From positions 1,860,001 through 1,924,000 of the forward strand of contig NZ_VOQS01000005.1 of the NCBI RefSeq assembly GCF_007995085.1: 64,000 bases of DNA. Reading direction: 5' to 3'. Under the pieces are notes generated by a model. That model did no database searches. It was not told the DNA's origin and saw only the letters and a list, made by a program, of their open reading frames with translations. Both the position numbers and the translations under genes were made by a program. This stretch comes from Paraburkholderia azotifigens (GTDB lineage Bacteria > Pseudomonadota > Gammaproteobacteria > Burkholderiales > Burkholderiaceae). This document shows, piece after piece, positions 56,781-64,000 of the stretch (position 1 is its first letter; every line of letters begins with the position of its first letter).

Positions 56781-58298
56781 TTACGGCTGGGAAGCGACGT
56801 GTGTGCTTTGTTCGGTCTGCTGCGCGTAGGGCGCATCGGCGGCACGCGGGGTATCGCCCGAATGCTCGATCCAGCCGCCGCCCAGGTACTGATACAGATC
56901 GACAAGATTCGTGAGGCGATTCAGCGATGCCGTAATCAGCGACTGTTGCGCGGAATACAGATCGGTCTGCGCCGTCAGCACGTTCAGATAGCTGTCGACG
57001 CCATTGCGATAGCGCAGATCCGACAGGTCATAGCGACGCTGCTGCGACTCGACGTTCTCCTGCAACGCCTTGATCTGCCCGTCATACGTACCGCGCGCGG
57101 CAAGGCCGTCGGCGACTTCGCGGAACGCCGTCTGGATCGCCTTTTCGTACTGCGCGACAGCGACGTTCTTTTCGAGCTTCGCGAGATCGAGATTCGCGCG
57201 ATTCTCGCCGCCCTTGAAGATCGGCACGGAAATGGTCGGCCCGAAACTCCACGCGAGCTGACCCGGCTTGAAGAGCGTGCCGAGGCTCGCGCTCGCGGTA
57301 CCGAAGTCGCCCGTCAGCGAGATGCTCGGGAAGAACGCCGCGCGCGCCGCCCCAATGTTCGCGTTCGCGCCGATCAGCGTTGCTTCCGCTTCCATGATGT
57401 CGGGACGGCGCGTCAGCAGATCGGACGGCAGACCCGCCGGAATATCCGCGAGCAGTTGCTGGCTCGCGAGCGGCAAGCCTTGCGGCAGATCGGCGGGCAA
57501 CGGCGCGCCCACCAGCAGCACGAGCGCGTTCTCGGCCTGCGCGCGCGAGCGCTGCTGGCTTTCGTAGTTCGCCTGCGCCTGCTGCATCGTGCCCGCCGCT
57601 TCGCGCAGATCGAGTTCGGAGCCGGTGCCCGTGTCGTACTGGAGCTTCGTCAGCTCATACGAGCGACGTGCGGTGTCGTAGGTGTTCTTCGTGCTCTGAA
57701 GCATTTCGTCGTAAGCGACGAGCGTCAGGTACTGATCCGCGACCTGCGACACCAGCAGGATTTCTTCGGCCTTGCGTGCCTGCGCCGTCGAGAAATACGT
57801 CTGGAGTGCCTGTTGCGTGAGACTGCGCACCTTGCCGAAGAAGTCGAGTTCCCACGATGCGCTCGCCGCGACCTGATAGTCGCTGCCGACCGTCGCGCGG
57901 CCGGAATACGACAGGTCCTTCGGAGTGCGAGTCCGCGTGCCCGTACCGTCGACGGACAGCGACGGCATCAGGTCGGCGCGCTGGATGCGGTATTGCGCGC
58001 GCGCTTCGTCGACCTTCAACGCCGACACGCGCAGATCGCGGTTGTTCTGCAACGCGAGTTCGATCAGGCGCTGCAGGCGCGGATCGACGAAGAATTCGCG
58101 CCAGCCGATATCGGTAGCGGCCTGATCGCTGGCGGTCCGCGTGGCCGCGCCTTTCGCGGGCTGGTTATCGTAGACGCCGCCCTTCGGATACGTCGCCGCG
58201 ACGGGCGCGGCCGGGCGTTCATAAGTCGGCGCGAGCGTGCATCCGCTCGCGAAAAGCGCGGCGGCGAGCGCCGTCAATATCGTTCTGTTCATTTGCAT
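56781..58298 (-). CDS. RND outer-membrane channel lipoprotein of the AcrAB/BpeAB-type pump
   Basis: This protein has 505 residues. The lipobox is ALFASGCTLAPTYERP. OEP repeat text includes DPRLQRLIELALQNNRDLRV, ASWELDFFGKVRSLTQQALQ and IPAGLPSDLLTRRPDIMEAE. It is the third gene of the pump operon, 4 bp after the RND stop. The equivalent in B. pseudomallei is OprB of BpeAB-OprB. The C-terminal tail is polar and variable. Confidence 0.92.
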   Translation of the reverse strand: MQMNRTILTALAAALFASGCTLAPTYERPAAPVAATYPKGGVYDNQPAKGAATRTASDQAATDIGWREFFVDPRLQRLIELALQNNRDLRVSALKVDEARAQYRIQRADLMPSLSVDGTGTRTRTPKDLSYSGRATVGSDYQVAASASWELDFFGKVRSLTQQALQTYFSTAQARKAEEILLVSQVADQYLTLVAYDEMLQSTKNTYDTARRSYELTKLQYDTGTGSELDLREAAGTMQQAQANYESQQRSRAQAENALVLLVGAPLPADLPQGLPLASQQLLADIPAGLPSDLLTRRPDIMEAEATLIGANANIGAARAAFFPSISLTGDFGTASASLGTLFKPGQLAWSFGPTISVPIFKGGENRANLDLAKLEKNVAVAQYEKAIQTAFREVADGLAARGTYDGQIKALQENVESQQRRYDLSDLRYRNGVDSYLNVLTAQTDLYSAQQSLITASLNRLTNLVDLYQYLGGGWIEHSGDTPRAADAPYAQQTEQSTHVASQP

Positions 58299-58302
58299 AT
58301 CC

Positions 58303-61300
58303 TTACTGAGCCGTTTCCTCTTCGACGTCCGGCTCCGTGCTGCTGGGTGCCGCGTCGTCGCGCGAGAACTTCGAGCGGATCACGACGTAGAACATCGGGA
58401 TCATGAAAACGGCGAGGAACGTGGCCGTCAGCATCCCGCCGATCACACCCGTGCCGATCGCGTGCTGGCTCGACGAACCGGCGCCGTTGCTGATCGCGAG
58501 CGGCAGCACGCCGAGCACAAACGCAAGCGACGTCATCAGGATCGGGCGCAGCCGCAGACGCGCTGCTTCGAGTGCGGCCTGCACAGCCGTCATGCCTTCG
58601 GTGATCTGAAGCTCGCGCGCAAACTCGACGATCAGAATGGCGTTCTTCGCGGACAGGCCCACCGTGGTCAGCAGGCCGACCTGGAAGAACACGTCGTTTT
58701 CGAGCCCGCGCATCGTCACGGCGAGCAACGCGCCGATCACGCCGAGCGGCACAACGAGAATCACCGCAAACGGAATCGACCAGCTTTCATACAGCGCGGC
58801 GAGACACAGGAACACGACGAGAATCGAAATGCCGTACAGAATCGGCGCCTGCGAACCGGACTGGCGCTCCTGGAACGACAGCCCTGTCCATTCGTAGCCG
58901 ATGCCTTGCGGCAGCTTCGCGGCGAGCGCTTCCATGGCACTCATTGCCTGGCCCGTGCTCTTGCCTTGCGCCGCCTGCCCCTGGATTTCGACCGACGAGA
59001 TGCCGTTGTAGCGTTCGAGCTTCGGCGAACCATAGATCCAGTGTCCCGACGCCACCGAGGTCAACGGCATCATCGTTCCCGAACTGCCGCGCACGTACCA
59101 CTTGCTCATGTCCTCGGGGTTCATGCGGAACTGCGAATCGCCTTGCAGATAGACCTTCTTGATCCGGCCATCGGTGTCGAGGAAGTTGTTCACATACGCC
59201 GATGCCCACGCAATCGAGAACGTCTGGTCGATGTCCGACACGGTGACGCCGAGCGCCTGAGCCTTCTCGCGATCGATATCGACCTTGAACTGCGGTGTAT
59301 CCGACAAGCCGTTCGGACGCACGAGCGCGAGCGACGGATCTTTCGCGGCCATGCCGAGCAGCTGGTTGCGCGCCGCCATCAGCGCTTCGTGACCGAGCGC
59401 TGCGTTGTCCGTCAGTTCGAAGTCGAAGCCCGACGCCGTGCCCAGTTCGGGAATGGACGGCGGATTCACGGCGATCACCGTTGCATCCTTGTACGACGCG
59501 TAATGACCGAACACGCGGCCCACCAGCGCCTGCACCTTCTGGTTCGCGTGCTGACGAACCGAGTAATCCTTCATCCGCACGAACGCGATACCCGCGTTCT
59601 GTCCGCGGCCCGCAAAGCTGAAGCCGTTCACGGTGAACACGGATTCGACGATGTCTTTTTCGTCGTTGAGCAGGTAGTCGGTGACGTTCTTCAGCGTGCG
59701 CGCCGTGGTTTCCTGCGTCGAGCCGGGCGGCGTCTGCACCAGCACGAACATCGTGCCCTGATCTTCATCGGGCAGGAACGACTTCGGCAGACGCATGAAT
59801 AGGAAGCCCACGGCGACGATCACGACGAGATACAGCACGAGCCAGCGGCCCGAGCGGCGGATCACATGCTGCACGCCGCTGTGATAGCGGTCGCGGCCGT
59901 TGTCGAACGTACGGTTGAACCAGCCGAAGAAGCCCGTCTTCGCACCGTGATGACCCTTCGGAACCGGCTTGAGGATGGTCGCGCACAGGGCGGGCGTAAG
60001 GACGAGCGCGACCAGCACGGACAACACCATCGCGGCGACGATCGTCAGCGAGAACTGACGATAGATCGCGCCCACCGAACCGCCCGAAAACGCCACGGGC
60101 ACGAACACGGCAGACAGCACCAGCGCCACGCCGACCAATGCGCCCGTGATCTGCCCCATCGCCTTGCGCGTCGCTTCTCTCGGCGACAGCCCTTCCTCGG
60201 ACATGACGCGTTCCACGTTTTCGACCACCACGATCGCATCGTCGACCAATAGACCGATGGCGAGCACCAGACCGAACATCGACAGCGTGTTGATGGAGAA
60301 ACCGGCCGCGCTCATGATCGCGAACGTGCCGAGCAGCACCACGGGGACGGCAATCGTCGGAATCAGCGTGGCGCGCAGGTTCTGCAAAAACAGGTACATC
60401 ACGAGGAACACGAGCACGATGCCTTCGAGCAGCGTCTTCACCACTTCCTCGATCGACATCTTCACGAACGGCGTCGTGTCGTACGGGTACTTGACGACGA
60501 GACCGTGCGGAAAGTTCTTCGACAACTGATCGATCTTCGCGCGCACCAGCTTCGCCGTTTCGAGCGCGTTCGCGCCCGTCGCGAGCTGAATGCCGAAGCC
60601 GGCAGTCGGCTGGCCGTTGTACCTGGTGTCGAAGTTGTAGTTTTCGCCGCCGAGATCGATACGCGCCACGTCCTTCACGCGCACCTGCGAGCCGTCCTGG
60701 TTCACCTTCAGCAGCACGTTGCCGAACTGCTCGGGCGTTTGCAGCAGCGTGGCTTGCGTGATGGTTGCCTGCAACACCTGGCCGGGCACGGCAGGCGTGC
60801 CGCCGAGCGAGCCCGCCGCGACCTGCACGTTCTGGTTCGTCAACGCCGTCTCGACATCGACGGGCGTGAGGCTGTACTGGTTCAGCTTGTTCGCGTCGAG
60901 CCAGACGCGCATCGCGAACTGCGAGCCGAACAGCTGCACGGTGCCGACGCCGTTGACGCGGCTCACGGGATCTTCCACGTGCGAGGCGACGTAGTTCGCG
61001 AGGTCGTAGCGGTCCATGCTGCCGTCCGTCGAGACGAACGCCATCACGAGCAGGAAGCTGCTGCTCGACTTCGTCACCTTCGTGCCCTGCTGCTGCACCG
61101 ATTCGGGCAGCAGCGGCGTCGCGAGCTGCAGCTTGTTCTGCACCTGCACCTGCGCGATGTCCGGGTTCGTGCCCGCCGCGAAGGTCAGCGTGATCGTCGC
61201 GTTGCCGGAGTCGTCGCTCGACGAAGAGATGTAGAGCAGATGATCGAGACCGCTCATCTGCTGTTCGATCACCTGCGTGACGGTGTTTTCAACCGTTGTC

Positions 61301-61461
61301 GCCGATGCGCCCGGATAGGTCGCGCTGATCTGCACGGCAGGCGGCGCGATTGTCGGATACTGCGCGACAGGCAGATTGAAGATCGAGGCGATGCCCGCGA
61401 GCATCAGGATGATTGCGATGACCCACGCAAAGATGGGCCGGTCGATAAAGAACTTTGCCAT
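58303..61461 (-). CDS. RND multidrug transporter, AcrB/MexB/BpeB type (HAE1)
   Basis: This protein has 1052 residues. It begins [20 protein letters not shown], the HAE1 signature. The TM4 proton-relay pair is in [20 protein letters not shown], and the TM10-11 block reads [20 protein letters not shown]. It exports hydrophobic and amphiphilic drugs, dyes, solvents and acyl-homoserine lactones in known relatives. It lies 14 bp after the adaptor gene. Unlike the neighbouring pump it has a single RND protein, so the two tandem systems belong to different families and are not a recent duplication. Confidence 0.93.
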   Translation of the reverse strand: MAKFFIDRPIFAWVIAIILMLAGIASIFNLPVAQYPTIAPPAVQISATYPGASATTVENTVTQVIEQQMSGLDHLLYISSSSDDSGNATITLTFAAGTNPDIAQVQVQNKLQLATPLLPESVQQQGTKVTKSSSSFLLVMAFVSTDGSMDRYDLANYVASHVEDPVSRVNGVGTVQLFGSQFAMRVWLDANKLNQYSLTPVDVETALTNQNVQVAAGSLGGTPAVPGQVLQATITQATLLQTPEQFGNVLLKVNQDGSQVRVKDVARIDLGGENYNFDTRYNGQPTAGFGIQLATGANALETAKLVRAKIDQLSKNFPHGLVVKYPYDTTPFVKMSIEEVVKTLLEGIVLVFLVMYLFLQNLRATLIPTIAVPVVLLGTFAIMSAAGFSINTLSMFGLVLAIGLLVDDAIVVVENVERVMSEEGLSPREATRKAMGQITGALVGVALVLSAVFVPVAFSGGSVGAIYRQFSLTIVAAMVLSVLVALVLTPALCATILKPVPKGHHGAKTGFFGWFNRTFDNGRDRYHSGVQHVIRRSGRWLVLYLVVIVAVGFLFMRLPKSFLPDEDQGTMFVLVQTPPGSTQETTARTLKNVTDYLLNDEKDIVESVFTVNGFSFAGRGQNAGIAFVRMKDYSVRQHANQKVQALVGRVFGHYASYKDATVIAVNPPSIPELGTASGFDFELTDNAALGHEALMAARNQLLGMAAKDPSLALVRPNGLSDTPQFKVDIDREKAQALGVTVSDIDQTFSIAWASAYVNNFLDTDGRIKKVYLQGDSQFRMNPEDMSKWYVRGSSGTMMPLTSVASGHWIYGSPKLERYNGISSVEIQGQAAQGKSTGQAMSAMEALAAKLPQGIGYEWTGLSFQERQSGSQAPILYGISILVVFLCLAALYESWSIPFAVILVVPLGVIGALLAVTMRGLENDVFFQVGLLTTVGLSAKNAILIVEFARELQITEGMTAVQAALEAARLRLRPILMTSLAFVLGVLPLAISNGAGSSSQHAIGTGVIGGMLTATFLAVFMIPMFYVVIRSKFSRDDAAPSSTEPDVEEETAQ

Positions 61462-61475
61462 TGCGCGCGTCCTCG

Positions 61476-62696
61476 TTACTGCGCGCTATGCGCGTCGGAC
61501 GCGGGCGCTGCTGCGGCTTGCGTAGCCGTCGTGTCGGCGCCCGGCAGCTGTGCCGCCACCGTCTTCACGCTCATGCCCGGACGCACCTTGTCGACGCCTT
61601 GCACGATCACGCGATCGCCCGTTTGCAGGCCGCTTTCGACGACCCAGTTCGCGCCATACGTGCCCGACGTCACCAGTTGCCGCGTGACGACCTTGCCGTC
61701 CGCGCCGACGACCAGCGCCGTCGGATCGCCCTTCTGGTCATGCGTGATGCCCTGTTGCGGCACGACGAACGCCTGTTCGTTGACGCCCTCTTCGATCTTC
61801 GCGCGCACATACATGCCCGGCAGCAACACGCGCTGCGCGTTGTCGAACAGCGCGCGCACGGTGACGGAGCCCGTCGTCTGGTCGACGGTCACGTCGGAGA
61901 ATTCGAGCTTGCCCGTGCCGCCATACGGACGGCCGTCTTCGAGAATCAGGGTGACTTTCGCCGCGTTCGGGCCGCTCGTCTTCAGACGCCCTTCCTGCGC
62001 GTCGCGGCGCAGCTTGAGGCCGACGAGGCTCGATTGCGTGAGGTCGACGTAGACGGGATCGAGTTGCTGCACGGTGGCGAGCAGCGTGGCCGCGCTCGAC
62101 TGCACGTACGCGCCTTCCGTCACCGACGACTTGCCGATGCGCCCCGAAATCGGCGACGTCACATCCGTATAGCCGACATTGATCTGCGCCGTGTCGACGG
62201 CGGCCTTACCAGCGGCGACATCGGCGGCGGCCTGGCCTTCGGAGGCCACGGCGTTGTCGTAGTCCTGCTTGCTGATCGCGTTCGCTGCGACCAGCACCTT
62301 GTAGCGCTCTGCCTCGGCATGCGCGGACACGAGCGTCGCCTGCGCCTTTGCGAGCGTCGCCTTCGCGCTGTTCAACGACGCGATGTACGGCGCGGGATCG
62401 ATCTTGTAGAGCGTCTGGCCCGCCTTGACTTCGCTGCCTTCGGTATAGAGGCGCTTTTGCACGATGCCGTCGGCGCGCGCGCGCACTTCGGCGACGAGAT
62501 GCGCGCTCACGCGGCCCGGCAGTTCGACGGTAACGGGGACGGCAGACGGCTGGACGGTGACGACGCCGACTTCGGGCGTCTGTTGCGGCGGCGCTGCGTG
62601 CTGGTCGCCGCATGCGGCGAGCAGCGGCAGCACGGCGGAGATCGCAGCAGTGGCCGCGAGCATTCGAAAGTTACGGTTCTTTAATAGCGCAGGCAT
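61476..62696 (-). CDS. RND periplasmic adaptor lipoprotein, AcrA/MexA/BpeA type
   Basis: This protein has 406 residues from the ATG at 62696 ([20 protein letters not shown]). The lipobox is [10 protein letters not shown] (Cys about 28). Half-motifs of the lipoyl domain are [20 protein letters not shown] and [20 protein letters not shown]; a coiled-coil hairpin lies between. The beta-barrel part is [20 protein letters not shown]. It couples the RND pump to the outer-membrane channel. A TetR gene diverges from it, as in acrR-acrAB and bpeR-bpeAB. A 16-bp dyad touches the start region. Confidence 0.92.
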   Translation of the reverse strand: MPALLKNRNFRMLAATAAISAVLPLLAACGDQHAAPPQQTPEVGVVTVQPSAVPVTVELPGRVSAHLVAEVRARADGIVQKRLYTEGSEVKAGQTLYKIDPAPYIASLNSAKATLAKAQATLVSAHAEAERYKVLVAANAISKQDYDNAVASEGQAAADVAAGKAAVDTAQINVGYTDVTSPISGRIGKSSVTEGAYVQSSAATLLATVQQLDPVYVDLTQSSLVGLKLRRDAQEGRLKTSGPNAAKVTLILEDGRPYGGTGKLEFSDVTVDQTTGSVTVRALFDNAQRVLLPGMYVRAKIEEGVNEQAFVVPQQGITHDQKGDPTALVVGADGKVVTRQLVTSGTYGANWVVESGLQTGDRVIVQGVDKVRPGMSVKTVAAQLPGADTTATQAAAAPASDAHSAQ

Positions 62697-62698
62697 CG

Positions 62699-62714
62699 TA
62701 CAACCTTGTTTGTA
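62699..62714. promoter_or_regulatory. Candidate TetR operator for the pump operon
   Basis: TACAA-CCTTGT-TTGTA is an inverted repeat directly upstream of the adaptor ATG, in the 197-bp divergent gap with the TetR gene. Its place and spacing resemble AcrR/MexR-class operators (TACA...TGTA). Binding would block the pump transcript. Confidence 0.6.
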
Positions 62715-62893
62715 TTGAACGGGGCCGGCGCGCAACGAGCGTTGATCCAACACGCACCGACACGATAAGTGCGTGAAGATAGGCGTTGTTCGCCTTTCGC
62801 GGGTTACAGCCGCCAGGCTGCCGTAAGACTTGTTAATCCAATGCGCTGCCGCGCCGACTACGATGGCCGCGAGATTCTTGAGAGGCACCCGGC

Positions 62894-63547
62894 ATGGGAC
62901 GAACCAGGCAACAGGCGCTCGACACGCGGGCGAAGATCATCGAAGCCGCCGAGCGCGTGTTCTTCGTGCGCGGCTTTGCGCGCGCGTCGCTGGAAGACAT
63001 TGCGTCGGAGGCGGGCGTCACGCGCGGCGCCGTATACGGGCACTTCAGGAACAAGGAGGCCGTGTTCCAGGCGATCTACGAATGCGCGGACATGCCGCTC
63101 GATCCGTTCGTCGTGCAAGCGTGCGAACAGGACGCCGACCCGTTGCAGCATCTGCATGCACAGTTGCGGCAGCGTCTGCGCGACGCGCTGCATCTGCGCC
63201 GCGCACGGCGTCTGTACAGCATCGCGTTGACGAAATGCGAGGTGACGGCGGAGACGGCGGCGTTTTACGAGCGCGTGTCGATGGCGGCATTGCGCGCAGA
63301 GGCGCAGATCGACGCGGCGTTACGCGCCGCATCCGAACGCGGACAATTGCCGCCCGGCGTCGACACGCGCGCCGCCGCCGGCTTCATTCATGCCGCTTTA
63401 ACGGGGTTTCTGCATAAGCGGCTGTTGATGTCGGCCGAGTCGCGCGGCGATCTGGAGGCAGACCAGACGCTCGCGTCCGCATTGAGATGTGTTGGCGGCG
63501 ATACGGTCGCCCAGGCTGTTTCTGCTCACGGCGCACAGCAGCGCTAG
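62894..63547 (+). CDS. TetR-family repressor of the adjacent RND pump
   Basis: This protein has 217 residues. The N-terminal helix-turn-helix RAKIIEAAERVFFVRGFARA SLEDIASEAGVTRGAVYGHF RNKEAV spans residues about 12-58. The ligand-binding domain has the AcrR/TtgR-like pattern (TRAAAGFIHAALTGFLHKRL). It is divergent to the AcrA/BpeA-type adaptor, so it most probably represses that operon and is relieved by pump substrates. AGGCACCC is the only weak ribosome-site-like text upstream. Confidence 0.92.
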   Translation: MGRTRQQALDTRAKIIEAAERVFFVRGFARASLEDIASEAGVTRGAVYGHFRNKEAVFQAIYECADMPLDPFVVQACEQDADPLQHLHAQLRQRLRDALHLRRARRLYSIALTKCEVTAETAAFYERVSMAALRAEAQIDAALRAASERGQLPPGVDTRAAAGFIHAALTGFLHKRLLMSAESRGDLEADQTLASALRCVGGDTVAQAVSAHGAQQR

Positions 63548-63631
63548 AGGCTGCAAGATCCGCGCGGCCGACGACGTGCGGTCAAACTCTCCTAAGAATC
63601 AGTAAGAATTGAAGAGGCGCAGTGCGCCATT

Positions 63632-63655
63632 AAAACATCTATCTGAATGTTTTTT
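63632..63655 (+). terminator. Rho-independent terminator after the TetR gene
   Basis: AAAACAT (63632-63638) pairs with ATGTTTT (63647-63653), with 8 nt between and further T residues. It is AT-rich, unlike other terminators in the window. Confidence 0.6.
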
Positions 63656-64000
63656 GGTATTTTAGATAACGGAATATTCCGAGTTAATCCGAATACATCC
63701 GACAGGGTAAATACGAATAAAATAAATAATATCCCAAAATAAATACTCGAATAAACTAATTTCACATCTCATCCCGAGGTGTCCAGAAATCAGATAACGA
63801 GGCTCCAAATGAAGAATCGAAAGAAAAACGCTGAATATCTCGGCACGCTGCTTGGCTAAGCCGGCAATCAGGTAGGTGAAGCACGGGTTCTGCTCGTCGA
63901 GGCATGCATCGGCCGGGCAGAATTCTCCTTTGTGCAACCAATCAGATTCGATATGGCAATCGTCACTATAGACCCCTCCCGTATTCGCGCCTTTGGCCCA
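63656..64000. other. AT-rich right-edge region without a supported gene
   Basis: Base composition drops sharply after the TetR terminator: about 63650-63830 is dominated by A and T with runs such as AATAAAATAAATAATA. A leftward frame 63662-63937 (91 codons, C-rich start HKGEFCPADACLDEQNPCF) exists but lacks a ribosome site and matches nothing I know. The GC level rises again near 63840. The region may be the edge of an acquired island or a replication- or nucleoid-associated site. Confidence 0.5.

Noticed and set aside
63662..63937. 91-codon leftward frame in the AT-rich edge
   Set aside because: It has no ribosome site and mixed composition over a GC boundary. It is kept only as a note because the Cys-rich start is odd.

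Overview
The window looks like a chromosome or megaplasmid segment of a GC-rich betaproteobacterium of the Burkholderiaceae, most like Paraburkholderia/Caballeronia. The basis is the trimeric Gram-negative porins, fused indolepyruvate ferredoxin oxidoreductase, NodT-type RND efflux operons, extended-loop KatG and codon bias. I made no database search, so the genus is an inference. I saw no rRNA, tRNA, CRISPR array, intact insertion sequence or phage.

Layout. 1-3446 (-): N-terminal part of a giant HAMP-array hybrid sensor kinase that runs off the left edge. 3892-8540 (-): a class II UvrA-like ATPase and an ABC exporter whose ATPase domain is frameshifted in a C6 run. 8845-12896: small stress-type and envelope genes, namely a VIT-like membrane protein, a secreted Ala/Lys-rich protein, a stress-type protein, and a CmcJ/NvfI-type oxygenase with a 72-aa partner. 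13192-28873: a large carbon-acid catabolic region with two porins, two MFS carriers, a Tat-exported beta-propeller lactonase plus a decayed second copy, an AcnA-type aconitase, a domain-swapped aconitase/isopropylmalate-dehydratase fusion, a GntR regulator with two winged-helix units, a leaderless solute-binding protein and two LysR regulators. The likely substrate is a tricarboxylate or its lactone. This is the most system-like and least explained part of the window.

28975-32565 (+): fused indolepyruvate ferredoxin oxidoreductase. Next come a small lipoprotein, a strong candidate anti-Shine-Dalgarno small RNA at 32896-32958 (-) with its own promoter and terminator, and a decayed FAD-monooxygenase remnant. 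33935-38550: katG, a 71-aa protein, phoU and a stand-alone response regulator. 38767-46765: an organosulfur cluster. A methyltransferase, an SsuA-like binding protein, two permeases, an ATPase and an FMN monooxygenase read rightward and converge on a leftward Mo-sulfite dehydrogenase with its cytochrome c. Together they could import a sulfonate-like compound, cleave it and oxidise the sulfite. Behind the dehydrogenase lies a frameshifted amino-acid ABC permease.

47633-63547: two complete RND tripartite pumps in tandem, both leftward. The first is of MdtABC/MuxABC type with two different RND subunits, each carrying a Ser/Thr-rich insert at the same place. The second is of AcrAB/BpeAB type with a divergent TetR repressor. 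After the TetR terminator the sequence becomes markedly AT-rich up to the right edge, suggesting a junction with foreign or non-coding DNA.
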